From NCBI GenBank assembly GCA_035499555.1, contig DATJYO010000064.1:310001-374000 (forward strand): a stretch of DNA of 64,000 bases. Direction: 5' to 3'. Position numbers and translations under genes: made by a program. Positions 34,991 to 44,059 of this stretch are shown here, piece after piece. The stretch is from Bog-159 sp035499555 (GTDB lineage: Bacteria; Acidobacteriota; Terriglobia; Bryobacterales; Bryobacteraceae). Below the pieces are notes generated by a model. The model made no database searches. It was not told the DNA's origin and saw nothing but the letters and a program-made list of their open reading frames with translations. Each line of letters opens with the position of its first letter. The first letter of the stretch is position 1.

Positions 34991-36514
34991 ATGCCCACGA
35001 AATCCGTTTTACGCATGGCCGGGTTCGGCCTCCTGCTGGCGTGTCATCCGCCCGCCGGGGAGTGCGCGGTCCGGCTGCCGGGAGTGCTCAGCAGCCACAT
35101 GGTGCTGCAGCGCGACCGGCCCATCCATATCTGGGGATGGTCGGAACCCGGCGAAAAGGTGACCGTCGCCTTTCACGGCGCCAGCCGCGAGACTACCGGT
35201 GACGGCCTCGGCAACTGGAGCGTTTTCCTGAGTCCGGAATCCGCGGGCGGGCCGTATGCGCTCACCGTTATGGCAGGCAATCGCATCACCCTGGACGATA
35301 TTCTGGTTGGCGATGTCTGGTTTGCCTCCGGCCAGTCCAACATGGAAATGCCGTTGAAAGGCTTCATGGGCGCGCCGTTGAAGAACTCCGCGGAGGAGAT
35401 CGCGCATGCGGACCAGGCGCAGATTCGGCTGCTGCACATCCCGAACAAGGCTGCGGACTTCCCCCTGCGCGACGTGGATGCTTCGTGGACCGTCTGCTCG
35501 CCGGAGACGGCTGCCGGCTTTTCGGCGGTGGCCTACTTCTTCGGCCGCGACCTGGCCGAGCGCGAGCACGTACCGATCGGGCTGATCGATTCCTCCTGGG
35601 GCGGCACCGTGGCGGAGGCTTGGGTGAGCCTCGAATCCATTTCCGCCGATGCCGCGCTGATGCCGGTATTCGCTACGCGTGCCCACATGATGCTGTCACA
35701 AGCTGATAATGCCGCGATCCTGGCCATGGAGCGAAGGGAGGACGCGGCGGCGCGCCAGGCCGGAAAAAAGCCGCCCAGCCACCCCTGGCGCCCCGATCCC
35801 GCATCCTGGGCCCCCGCCGCGCTCTTCAACGGCATGGTGGCTCCGATTACGCCCTTCCCGATCCGGGGCGTGATCTGGTATCAGGGTGAATCCAACAGCC
35901 GGCTGTCGTTCGCGCCGATGTATCAGCGGATTTTTTCCGCGCTCATTGCCGACTGGCGGGCGCAGTGGCACGTGGGGAACTTCCCGTTTCTGTTCGTGCA
36001 GATCGCCAACTTCAAATCCAATGCGACGGAAGCCTGGGCGGCGATCCGCGAGGCGCAACGCCGCACCTTGTCGCTGGCGAACACGGCGATGGCCGTGACG
36101 ATCGACATCGGCAATCCGGACAACGTCCACCCGGCCGACAAACAGACCGTCGGCGCCCGGCTGGCGCGGGCGGCCCGGGTATTGGCTTACGGGGAAACGG
36201 TGGAGTATGCGGGCCCCATGTTCCGGCAGGCCGGCCCCGAGGACGGCGCGATGCGCGTGTGGTTCGATCATGCGAGCGGGCTGATGGCGAAGGGTGGCTC
36301 GCTTGAGGGGTTTGAGCTCGCCGGCGACGATCGCAAGTTCGTCAGCGCGGAGGCGCGGATCGACGGCGACACTGTGATAGTGCGCGATGCCGGTGTGACT
36401 GCTCCGAAGTATGTGCGCTACGGATGGGCGAATGCGCCGGTTGTGAATCTGTACAACTCGGATGGATTGCCGGCCTCGCCGTTCACGTCGGAAGATACCA
36501 TCCCCGTTCCGTGA
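34991..36514 (+). CDS. Sialate O-acetylesterase-like SGNH hydrolase, secreted
   Basis: 507 residues from ATG 34991 (an in-frame ATG at 34982 is equally possible; the open frame upstream overlaps blaI and is not coding). The N-terminus is a signal peptide (AGFGLLLACHPPAGECA). Catalytic landmarks: SGQSNMEMPL (serine nucleophile), VIWYQGESNS, and DNVHPADKQ (Asp and His). The family removes acetyl groups from sugars such as sialic acids, but bacterial members in polysaccharide loci often act on other acetylated glycans such as xylan. It stands alone, divergent from the blaI operon and convergent with the M14 gene. Confidence 0.88.
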   Translation: MPTKSVLRMAGFGLLLACHPPAGECAVRLPGVLSSHMVLQRDRPIHIWGWSEPGEKVTVAFHGASRETTGDGLGNWSVFLSPESAGGPYALTVMAGNRITLDDILVGDVWFASGQSNMEMPLKGFMGAPLKNSAEEIAHADQAQIRLLHIPNKAADFPLRDVDASWTVCSPETAAGFSAVAYFFGRDLAEREHVPIGLIDSSWGGTVAEAWVSLESISADAALMPVFATRAHMMLSQADNAAILAMERREDAAARQAGKKPPSHPWRPDPASWAPAALFNGMVAPITPFPIRGVIWYQGESNSRLSFAPMYQRIFSALIADWRAQWHVGNFPFLFVQIANFKSNATEAWAAIREAQRRTLSLANTAMAVTIDIGNPDNVHPADKQTVGARLARAARVLAYGETVEYAGPMFRQAGPEDGAMRVWFDHASGLMAKGGSLEGFELAGDDRKFVSAEARIDGDTVIVRDAGVTAPKYVRYGWANAPVVNLYNSDGLPASPFTSEDTIPVP

Positions 36515-36527
36515 GCGGCGTCACACG

Positions 36528-39521
36528 CTACCGGTTGTCGAGTTTGCGGCCTGCATTCAGGCTATCGAAGTTCATAATGGCGTTGAACACCAGAAAGTAA
36601 CTGCCCTTGGTCTCCGCGCGCCAGAACGGGTTGTCGGAAAACAGGACCACGTGCCCTTCGCCGTAGGGCGAATCGACGACCGCCGCATGCTGCGCCAGTT
36701 CGGCGCCGCCATCCAGCAGACCCGATACCAGCAGTTCCTTCGCATCGGCGTATCGCAGCACCACGCGCGGCCGCGCCGCCGGCGGGATCACGTAGATCGG
36801 ATTGCGGAGCTGCTCGTCGGTCAACGGCAGCGCCTGCCATGGCTCGGCGTGCGGCTCTTCCGGGATTTCCGCGGGGGGCCGGCCCTGCGGCACGTCGGAA
36901 TCGTCAATCGTTCCACGTCCCGTCGCCCGTTGGTGCTCTTCGGCGGGATTGCGGCGTCCGAAGCCGCCGCCGGCGACGTTGGACAACCCGAACACGGGTG
37001 GGTTCGAAGCGAAGATCGCAAGGTTATCCGCATAGCCGTACGCGATGGGGCTGGCGGCATCGACGGTCTTGGAGCGCAGCGCCGAGCCGGTCACTTTGAG
37101 CCGCGGCGCCGGAGCGATGCTGAGGCCGGGGGTAAAACCGAAAGTCACGGCGAAGTGGGCCGTTTCGCTGGCGACGATGAACAGACCGCCGCGGCGTACG
37201 AACTGCTGCAAATGCGCCAGACCGTCCCAACCCAGGCCCGGCCGCATGTCGTCGGTCTCGTCCGTTTTGCCCAGATTGGGCGTCAGCGGGGTCACCTTCC
37301 AGGGCAGCGGATTTCCAAACATCGGCATACCGCTGACCACGGCCTGCGGGTTACGCACTCCGGGCGGAAAGATAATGACATCGTATTTCGCGCGCAGATC
37401 GCCGGCCGCGGCTACGGTCTGAGTATTGATGTAGTCGAACGGCACGTGCAGCCGGTCGAACTCCAGGCGCCACCAGCCATCGTCCTGGGCATTAAACCAG
37501 GTATGCATGACGGCGATGCGGGGGGCGCGCAGCGGATGGGTCTTCACAACGGGCGCGGTGCCCACCGCATAAGCGCGGATTCCCAGTTCCGCGGCCGCCT
37601 GCTTCAAGTCTTCGGCGCTCACATTCCGCGCGATGAAGGATCCGCGGTTGAACTTGTGCCCATCGGCTTCAAACGGCTCTTCGGCGGCTTCGAACGATGC
37701 GTCGCGGAACCGATAACGAAGCGTGATCAGCGAATTGTCGGCATTGTGGTTGATCAGGAAGATATCGCCGGTTCCTTCCAGTCCGCCGGGGGCCTGCACC
37801 GGCCCCGGCACCAGGTCGGCGGCCGCGTCCAGCACTTTCACGTCCGTCACCCGCGCGACTTGTACGTTGCCCAATTCGCCGAACGTCCAGGCAGTATCGT
37901 CGTAGATGGCCTTCTGCGGATCGTTGGGGGACCAATACTGGTAGTCGAGCAGCGCGTCGGCGATGCGGCTGTAGGGCTGATCCATGCGTACGATGTAACT
38001 GCCGGCCGGAAACGCGCGCGGTTCCGGCTTAGGCTTTTCTTTGGCCTGGTGGTCGCCATTCTCCGCGAGCTTTTCGTCATGCTTGGGCGCTGCCTTCTTC
38101 GACGGCGGCATGAGGACCGTGAACGCCGCGCTGGCCCGGGTGATCTCGCAGCCTTGTTCCTGGAGCATGCGCAACAGGTCGGCCTGCGCGCCGGGCCGCG
38201 GATCGCCGGCGGGGAATACGTAAGCGGCGGGCCCTTCCGTGCGCGCCTTTTCGATGGAGCGCTTGGCCTTCAGATAGAAGTTGCGCAGGAACAGCTTGTT
38301 GTTGGCGCTGAAGTAGGCCAGCGCGGTGAGGATGCCGGTCTCTTCGTAATTGTTGTTATCCCGCTGCGACCATTTCGCCTTGGGCAGCGGCGGATTCTGT
38401 TTGTACCAGGTCCGCGCGTACTCCTCCGGACGCAGCGTGCGCTCCACGGTATCGGCGCCGCCGTTGCCGAACGTTTCGTAAAGCCGGCTGATGCCGTTGT
38501 GCATCGCGGCGATGAACATCAGGTAGCTGGGCGACCAGGTGTCGAAGGTACCGTGCGTGAAGACGCCGGGCATGCCGAACTTGGTCATCTCCTCCACGTT
38601 GTTGTAGCCCATCATGGCCCACTCGTTCGCCAGCAGGGGGTCGATCCAGGCATTGTAGGGACCGTCGCCGACGGTGTTGTCGTAAAGATATGGCACCGAT
38701 TCGTGCAGATCGTGCAGCACCTGCGCCTTCCATCCCACGAAGGTGTGCAGCACATTGCGGGTGAGCGCCAACGTGAGCCCCATGGCGTCGCGATTGTTGT
38801 CGTGGCCCACGTAATGGCCCCAGTAGATCAGCGGCGGCCACTGCTTGCCGGGGTTCGCCAGGTGCCAGCGATAAATATCCACCATTCGGTCGCGGCCGTC
38901 CACTTCCACGATGGGGGTGATCAGCGTGATAACGTTCTCGCGGATGAACTTGATATAGGCGCTATCATCGACCGCCAGCCGGTAGGCCAATTCCATCAGC
39001 GCGGTCGGCGCGCCGGTCTCGGGCGAGTGGATGGTGCCGGTAATGTAGTAGATGGGCGCCGATGCGGCCACCAGTTTCTCGGCTTCGGCATCGTCCAGGT
39101 GAATCGTGCGTGGATCGGCCAACTTGGACAGGCGCGCGCGGTTTTCGTCCAGCCGCGCGAGCAGGCGTTCATCGGCCACCGCCACCGCAATCATCTCGCG
39201 TCCTTCTTCGGTGGTGCCGATATGGAAGACTTTCACGCGCGGGCTGGCCTTTTCCAGCATGCGCATGTAGCGGTAGACGTCCTGCGAATAGGGCAGAATA
39301 CCGGGCGCGCCGGCGATGTCGCCCAGCACGGCCTTGGGTGTCGGTACGGTCTTCGACGCCGGCAAATAATCGGTCAGCGGAGAATTGAAGAACGGCTCGG
39401 TGGTGTACTCGTGAATCTTGCTGGTGTACTCTTCATCGACCGGCTGGCCGGGGTCGCGTGCAGGCCGCGGCTGGGCGCAGAGCACGGCGGCCACAGTGGA
39501 AAACAGAAGCCATTTCTTCAT
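36528..39521 (-). CDS. Large secreted M14 zinc carboxypeptidase-family protein
   Basis: 997 residues. The start at 39521 gives a signal peptide (MKKWLLFSTVAAVLCAQ); the longer frame upstream enters the permease gene. An M14 domain occupies about residues 60-400. The zinc motif HxxE is in TGTIHSPETGAPTALMEL; the distal histidine is probably in HDNNRDAMGLTLA or QVLHDLHESVPYLYD. After about residue 450 a long C-terminal region follows, including a glutamine-amidotransferase-like fold (KYDVIIFPPGVRN, RRGGLFIVASE) and ending at FDSLNAGRK. This architecture is common in large acidobacterial M14-like peptidases. It lies 7 bp downstream of the membrane-protein gene on the same strand. The substrate peptide is unknown. 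Confidence 0.85.
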   Translation of the reverse strand: MKKWLLFSTVAAVLCAQPRPARDPGQPVDEEYTSKIHEYTTEPFFNSPLTDYLPASKTVPTPKAVLGDIAGAPGILPYSQDVYRYMRMLEKASPRVKVFHIGTTEEGREMIAVAVADERLLARLDENRARLSKLADPRTIHLDDAEAEKLVAASAPIYYITGTIHSPETGAPTALMELAYRLAVDDSAYIKFIRENVITLITPIVEVDGRDRMVDIYRWHLANPGKQWPPLIYWGHYVGHDNNRDAMGLTLALTRNVLHTFVGWKAQVLHDLHESVPYLYDNTVGDGPYNAWIDPLLANEWAMMGYNNVEEMTKFGMPGVFTHGTFDTWSPSYLMFIAAMHNGISRLYETFGNGGADTVERTLRPEEYARTWYKQNPPLPKAKWSQRDNNNYEETGILTALAYFSANNKLFLRNFYLKAKRSIEKARTEGPAAYVFPAGDPRPGAQADLLRMLQEQGCEITRASAAFTVLMPPSKKAAPKHDEKLAENGDHQAKEKPKPEPRAFPAGSYIVRMDQPYSRIADALLDYQYWSPNDPQKAIYDDTAWTFGELGNVQVARVTDVKVLDAAADLVPGPVQAPGGLEGTGDIFLINHNADNSLITLRYRFRDASFEAAEEPFEADGHKFNRGSFIARNVSAEDLKQAAAELGIRAYAVGTAPVVKTHPLRAPRIAVMHTWFNAQDDGWWRLEFDRLHVPFDYINTQTVAAAGDLRAKYDVIIFPPGVRNPQAVVSGMPMFGNPLPWKVTPLTPNLGKTDETDDMRPGLGWDGLAHLQQFVRRGGLFIVASETAHFAVTFGFTPGLSIAPAPRLKVTGSALRSKTVDAASPIAYGYADNLAIFASNPPVFGLSNVAGGGFGRRNPAEEHQRATGRGTIDDSDVPQGRPPAEIPEEPHAEPWQALPLTDEQLRNPIYVIPPAARPRVVLRYADAKELLVSGLLDGGAELAQHAAVVDSPYGEGHVVLFSDNPFWRAETKGSYFLVFNAIMNFDSLNAGRKLDNR

Positions 39522-39528
39522 CAGAAGA

Positions 39529-40587
39529 CTATAACGCGTGGTGCGCGCCGGTGGATCTGGCGTCCCACCGCCGGCCGTAGAACCACAGCGATACCAGCCA
39601 GGCGACGGCGGTGAGCAGCAGCACGACCGGTCCGCGCGCGGACTCCAGGAACCCGAGCGCCATCCCACCCATGGCCTGCAGCGCGCCGACTGGCAACAGG
39701 CGGCCGCCGGTGAACCGCCATCGCTGGTGCGGGATTTCCATCAATACGGATGAGTGGTGGCCGGCGGCCAGGGCGGCGAATCCCAAGGTCATTCCCGGAC
39801 CGGGATCGAGAGGCGACAACAAAACCAGCAGCAGGGTCAGAAACGCCAGATCTTTGGCGAGCAGGAGCTGCCATCCGGGGAGCGGCAGCAGGCGATAGCG
39901 CGTGATGCCGGATCCGATGTCCAGTCCGAAGAGAGACTGCCCGTAGGTACTCAGCGACAACGCCACCAGGAGGCTCAGGATCGAGAATGCCACGGGATCG
40001 GCATGCCGGCCGGCTGCCCGGTAGAGTCCACCTCCCAGGCTCAATAACGCGGCGGCGTAAGGATCCAGCACGCTGAGCATCTGGCGCAGATCTTTGCGCA
40101 CCAGCCCGCCGAGCCGTCCGGGAAGCACCGGGATGTCGCGCAATACATCCCAGTGGCGGTTGTGGCGGACGGCGTAGCGCGCCAGCGCCGCGGCGGCCTG
40201 GATAGCCGCGGCCAGCGCCAGAAACGCGAGCGCCAGCGTGGGCCGCGCGGTCCGCCACAGGATCAGCAGGCCGACCCAGGTCACCGGGCTGAGAGCCAGG
40301 CTGCCGAGACGGAGGCCCAGGCGCTGGCGCGTGGTCAGCGGCCATAACGACAGGCGCGACGGCGGTATCCGGCCGAGCGGGTCGGCGGAAAGCGGAAACA
40401 GCAGGAGGAAACCCAGCAGCACGAAGAACGGCTCCGCGCTGTGGGGCGGCTGGCCGCTGTTGAGCGCGCCGTAGCAGAGCAGCGCCACAAACAGAAACAG
40501 GTTATTGACGGTGATGGATTCGAACGTTCCCAGGTCCCGTCCGACTGCGTGCCGCAGCGCTTTCAGAATGGCGATGAGCGCAGCCAA
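39529..40587 (-). CDS. ABC-type multipass membrane protein, partner ATPase truncated
   Basis: 352 residues with about 8 to 10 hydrophobic segments (for example FLFVALLCYGAL, FFVLLGFLLLFPL, TLALAFLALAAAIQAAAAL, VAFSILSLLVALSLS, VVLLLTAVAWLVSLWFYG). I do not recognise a specific family; the topology and context suit an ABC-2-type exporter permease. The start overlaps the upstream ABC ATPase remnant by 25 bp, the usual arrangement for an ATPase-permease pair. Because that ATPase has lost its nucleotide-binding core, the protein is either orphaned or served by another ATPase. Confidence 0.65.
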   Translation of the reverse strand: MAALIAILKALRHAVGRDLGTFESITVNNLFLFVALLCYGALNSGQPPHSAEPFFVLLGFLLLFPLSADPLGRIPPSRLSLWPLTTRQRLGLRLGSLALSPVTWVGLLILWRTARPTLALAFLALAAAIQAAAALARYAVRHNRHWDVLRDIPVLPGRLGGLVRKDLRQMLSVLDPYAAALLSLGGGLYRAAGRHADPVAFSILSLLVALSLSTYGQSLFGLDIGSGITRYRLLPLPGWQLLLAKDLAFLTLLLVLLSPLDPGPGMTLGFAALAAGHHSSVLMEIPHQRWRFTGGRLLPVGALQAMGGMALGFLESARGPVVLLLTAVAWLVSLWFYGRRWDARSTGAHHAL

Positions 40588-40805
40588 GGCAGGTCCTCCT
40601 GGGGCGGGGTCTCCACCAGATCGAAATACAGCTCCTCGAGCGGCTGCGTCATCTCCGCCGTGGCCGCATGATACACGATGCGGCCGCCGCGGATCAGCAT
40701 CACGTGGGTGGCGAGCTGGCCGATCATGGCCAGCGCATGGGACGTGACGAAGACCGTGATGCCGCGGCCGGACGCGGTCAGCAGGAGGTTGCGGATCTCA
40801 CCGAG
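40563..40805 (-). pseudogene. C-terminal remnant of an ABC transporter ATPase
   Basis: About 80 residues remain: EIRNLLLTASGRGITVFVTSH (the H-loop region), then VMLIRGGRIVYH and a typical ATPase tail. Walker A, Q-loop, signature and Walker B, about 200 residues, are missing. The recognisable part stops near 40800, exactly where homology to an unrelated gene begins on the other strand. An ORF continues to an ATG at 40847, but those residues derive from the antisense of that other gene. I read it as broken by a deletion. Confidence 0.75.
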
Positions 40806-41189
40806 CCGATCGATTCCGATACGGCGGCGGCCGGCGACGTGGTGCATGCCAGGCTACGCGAGCTGATCCGGTATCCCAGATCCAGGAAGCTGCTGGCGGC
40901 GCGCGGCGCTGCCGTGGAAGGGCGCATCGTGGCTATGCAGCACTGGCTGGAGGCGCCGCGGCATTTCATATTCTCTTTGGCGCTGGAAAAGATCGAGACA
41001 GAGAGCGGGCCGCGTCCGGTTTTCGCCCGTTTGGAATTGGGCCAAAGAAAATCATTCGTGCTCCCGCCCATGGGGCAGTCGCCGCTGGTGGCGACCCTCT
41101 ATTTCGAGACCAGGGAAGAGAGCCACCGGATCCCCGCCGGATACCAGATGGAATGGGTCACAGTCAAGCCGCCCGTGGAAAACCAGTGA
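40803..41189 (+). pseudogene. C-terminal fragment of a paralog of the neighbouring secreted protein
   Basis: About 128 residues beginning EPIDSDTAAAGDVV and ending EWVTVKPPVENQ. It aligns end to end with the last third of the protein at 41208-42476 (APIDTDIAAAGDII ... DWMTVAPPMEENK), at roughly 40 percent identity by eye. The N-terminal two thirds, including any signal peptide, are absent. The full-length paralog starts 18 bp after its stop, so this was a tandem pair. Upstream codons in the same frame are antisense of the ABC ATPase remnant. Confidence 0.7.
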
Positions 41190-41207
41190 TCCTCCGTCGC
41201 GGCTGAC

Positions 41208-42476
41208 ATGCGCGCCCTTCTGCTCATCCCGGCTGCCGCGGCTCTCCTGGCGCAGATCCCGCCGGATGCCGCCAGTGGCCTGCGCCGGGCCCGCGAAATA
41301 CTCAGCGAACGGGATCGCCGCCTGCCCGATTACACCTGCGTGCAGACCGTCGACCGCCGCCATTATCGCCGCTTGAATCCGCATCATCCGGCCGCGACCT
41401 GCGACCAGGTCCGCTCATTGAGCCCCGCTGATCTCGTTTTGACCACCACCGACCGCCTGCGCCTGGAACTGAAAGTCTCCAAGGGAGTGGAGATCGGCTC
41501 CTGGCCGGGCAGCCGGTTTAGCGAACAGAGCATCTTCAAGCTGATCGGCGGAGGAGCCTATGGGACCGGCATGTTGGGCGCGCTCATTGCGGATGTCTTC
41601 GTCAACGGCGGCGCCGCATACCAGTACCTGGGCGAGCGAACCAGCGGCGGAGCGCGCCTCGCGGCTTATGCCTATCAAGTCCCAGTCGCCGCCAGTCATT
41701 ATCAGGTTAAAACCCGAGAGGATTGGACGGCCGTGCCTTTTGCCGGAGAATTCCGGCTGGATTCCGCTTCCTTCGCTTTGCGGCACATCACCGAACAGGC
41801 CGTCCGCCTGCCGGCGGAGACCGGCGCCTGCCAGGTGGACACCACGGTGGATTATCAGAAGATTCCGGTCGGGCACGGCGAGTTTCTGCTGCCCCGCACC
41901 AGTTCCATACGCACGATCATGCAGGACCAGACCGAAACGCAGATCGACGCCGCCTACACCGGTTGCCGGGAATATCGCGGCGAGGCCACCATCCATTTCG
42001 GCGAGTCTCCTCTTGCCGGAGCGGCCGCGCCGCGCGAAACGGACGTCGGACCGCTCCCCGCAGGTCTGCGCCTCTCCGTGGCGCTGGCCGCGCCAATCGA
42101 CACGGATATCGCTGCTGCCGGAGATATCATTCGGGCCAGACTTCGCGCACCCATGGTGGAACGCGGGTCGAAGATAGTCGTCCCGGCGGGGGCCGCGGTC
42201 GAGGGCCGCATCCTGCGGATCGAGCATTGGGTACCCAAGCCGGGGCGTTTTACAATCGACGTAATGCTCGAGAAGATCCAGGTGGAGAACATCTGGCGGC
42301 CGCTGTACGCCAAAGTGGTGGCCTCCGCTTCGAAAGGCATCTGGCTCTCGCCGATTGGAATGCCGCCCCTGGTAGCCCGCTTTCCGTTCGTTACGAATGC
42401 CAGCCGGTATCGCGTGCCCGCCGGGTTCCGCGCGGACTGGATGACGGTGGCACCGCCCATGGAGGAGAACAAATGA
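41208..42476 (+). CDS. Secreted protein of unknown function with C-terminal beta domain
   Basis: 422 residues. The N-terminus (MRALLLIPAAAALLAQIP) is a short signal peptide. The region 20-260 (REILSERDRRLPDYTCVQTVDR, DLVLTTTDRLRLELKVSKG, VNGGAAYQYLGE) is reminiscent of a family of exported acidobacterial proteins that I cannot name. From about 285 (LRLSVALAAPIDTDIAAAGD, VPAGAAVEGRI) the sequence looks like a small beta-barrel module and is the part duplicated in the fragment upstream. There is no catalytic motif. The stop overlaps the ATG of the cupredoxin gene (ATGA), so the two are coupled. Confidence 0.6.
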   Translation: MRALLLIPAAAALLAQIPPDAASGLRRAREILSERDRRLPDYTCVQTVDRRHYRRLNPHHPAATCDQVRSLSPADLVLTTTDRLRLELKVSKGVEIGSWPGSRFSEQSIFKLIGGGAYGTGMLGALIADVFVNGGAAYQYLGERTSGGARLAAYAYQVPVAASHYQVKTREDWTAVPFAGEFRLDSASFALRHITEQAVRLPAETGACQVDTTVDYQKIPVGHGEFLLPRTSSIRTIMQDQTETQIDAAYTGCREYRGEATIHFGESPLAGAAAPRETDVGPLPAGLRLSVALAAPIDTDIAAAGDIIRARLRAPMVERGSKIVVPAGAAVEGRILRIEHWVPKPGRFTIDVMLEKIQVENIWRPLYAKVVASASKGIWLSPIGMPPLVARFPFVTNASRYRVPAGFRADWMTVAPPMEENK

Positions 42477-42814
42477 GGAGTTTAGCAATCGCCGCTTTTT
42501 TGCTGGCCTCGATGGCCGCCCCCGCCGTGCCGCAAACACCGGTCACGGAAATCAGGATGACCGCCCGGAAGTACCAATTCGATCCCCACCGGATCGAGGT
42601 GAAGCGCGGCGATCGCGTGCGCCTGATCATTACCGCCACCGACCGCGATCACGGCATCAAGATCGAAGCGTTTCATATCGATCAGGAGCTGAAGAAAGGC
42701 GTGCCCGTAACGGTCGAGTTCACCGCCGGACAGGCCGGCACATTTCACTTCGAATGCTCCAAGTTCTGCGGTCTCGGCCACAAACGCATGCAGGGCGAAG
42801 TGGTGGTAGAGTAG
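42473..42814 (+). CDS. Stand-alone periplasmic cupredoxin with a CuA-type site
   Basis: 113 residues: a signal peptide (MRSLAIAAFLLASMAAPAVPQ) and one cupredoxin domain. The copper ligands fit a binuclear CuA centre as in cytochrome oxidase subunit II and nitrous oxide reductase: H60 (DRDHGIKI) and C95-x3-C99-x3-H103-x2-M106 (CSKFCGLGHKRM). There is no transmembrane helix and no oxidase subunit I gene nearby, so it is a soluble electron carrier or copper chaperone. The start overlaps the preceding gene by 4 bp (ATGA) and the next gene begins 4 bp after its stop. The assignment of fold and site is strong; the partner is unknown. Confidence 0.85.
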   Translation: MRSLAIAAFLLASMAAPAVPQTPVTEIRMTARKYQFDPHRIEVKRGDRVRLIITATDRDHGIKIEAFHIDQELKKGVPVTVEFTAGQAGTFHFECSKFCGLGHKRMQGEVVVE

Positions 42815-42818
42815 CTTC

Positions 42819-44057
42819 GTGCATCGCCGGACTTTCTTTCGGTCGCTGGCCGCTGCGTCGGCGACCGCCGTGTCAGTGCCCCCGCGCGCCATGGGGGCAG
42901 TCCCCAAGATGAAGATCGCGCGTGTGCGCGTCTACGCGCCGCCGCAACCGAATCCGCTGTTCAACCAGAGCGACCTGGTGGTGACGGTGGAAACCGATTC
43001 CGGCATTACCGGCATCGGCGAAGGCGGGTCCAAAGACACGCTCGAGCAGTGCGCCGGCCGCCTCATCGGCCAGGACCCGCAGCACATCGAGCGCCTCTGG
43101 CAGGACATGTCGCGGTCCTTCTTCTATCCGCCGGGCCGCGAGAAAGAGCACGCCATCGGCGCTCTCGACCTGGCTCTGTGGGACATCCGCGGCAAGGCCC
43201 TGGGCCTGCCCGTGCATGCGCTGCTGGGCGGAATGGTGCGCAACTACTGCGAATGCTACAACACGGCTGGCATCATCCCGGGCATGCGGCACGGCATGTC
43301 GATCCGGGAGCAGGCCCAACTGACCATCGCCGCCGGTTACCGGGCCTATCGCATGGGCGCCGCCGACACGCCCGCCAACACGACCTACAACACCAGCGAG
43401 CGGCTCAACCAGCTCTACGACGATTGCGTCCAGGCGCGCGCAGGCGTCGGCAAGAACGGCGACTGGTGTGTCGACTTTCATCAGCGTTTCGACCTGCATG
43501 AGGCGGTGCGCGGCTGTAGCCTGATCGAGAACCTGGCGCCGTTCTTCGTGGAAGATCCCGTGCGCGCGGAAGCCTTCCAGCAGGACCTGCCGATTCTGCG
43601 CGGCATGGTGAAGGTGCCCATCGCCGCCGGCGAAGAGTGGGGCAATCGCTGGGACTTCAACCGGCTGGTGGAGAACCACGATATCGACTACGTCCGCGCC
43701 ACCTTGCCCAACGTCGGCGGCATCACGGAAATGATGAAGATCGCCGCCATCTGCGAGACGCACTTCGTCGGCATCGTGCCCCACTTCACCGGTCCCATCG
43801 CCACGGCCGCCCTGGTCAATTCCCTGGGCACATTCTCCGGCCCGCTGCTGATGGAGTACAACTTCCAGGGGCGCACGCTGCCGCATCTGCCGGTCTGCCT
43901 GGATTTCAAGAACGGCAAGCTGTATCCCAACGACCGCCCCGGTCTCGGCGTCGAATTGGATTTCAAACCGCTGCACCGGATCGCCGAAATTACGGAATAC
44001 ACGACGAACCGGGCCCAGACTTACTTCCGTCCAGACGGCTCCATCACGAACTGGTGA
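42819..44057 (+). CDS. Enolase-superfamily sugar-acid dehydratase-like enzyme with Tat-like signal
   Basis: 412 residues of the mandelate racemase/muconate lactonizing group. It starts at GTG 42819 with a twin-arginine motif (HRRTFFRSLAAASATAVS). Landmarks: ALDLALWDIRGKALGLPV, the metal ligands in WCVDFHQRFD, FFVEDPVRAE and AAGEEWGNRWDF, and a distal histidine in IVPHFTGPI. These resemble D-galactonate dehydratase-type enzymes, which dehydrate sugar acids to 2-keto-3-deoxy acids. The signal suggests it is exported folded, unusual for a sugar-acid dehydratase but common in acidobacterial paralogs. It lies between the cupredoxin and the CocE-type hydrolase genes. Confidence 0.85.
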   Translation: MHRRTFFRSLAAASATAVSVPPRAMGAVPKMKIARVRVYAPPQPNPLFNQSDLVVTVETDSGITGIGEGGSKDTLEQCAGRLIGQDPQHIERLWQDMSRSFFYPPGREKEHAIGALDLALWDIRGKALGLPVHALLGGMVRNYCECYNTAGIIPGMRHGMSIREQAQLTIAAGYRAYRMGAADTPANTTYNTSERLNQLYDDCVQARAGVGKNGDWCVDFHQRFDLHEAVRGCSLIENLAPFFVEDPVRAEAFQQDLPILRGMVKVPIAAGEEWGNRWDFNRLVENHDIDYVRATLPNVGGITEMMKIAAICETHFVGIVPHFTGPIATAALVNSLGTFSGPLLMEYNFQGRTLPHLPVCLDFKNGKLYPNDRPGLGVELDFKPLHRIAEITEYTTNRAQTYFRPDGSITNW

Positions 44058-44059
44058 TC

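Noticed and set aside
36462..39614. 1050-codon plus-strand frame
   Set aside because: Antisense of the M14 gene, which has a signal peptide, zinc site and coherent domains. The plus-strand product has none.
40668..40802. N-terminal extension of the paralog fragment
   Set aside because: These codons are antisense of the ABC ATPase remnant and share nothing with the full-length paralog.
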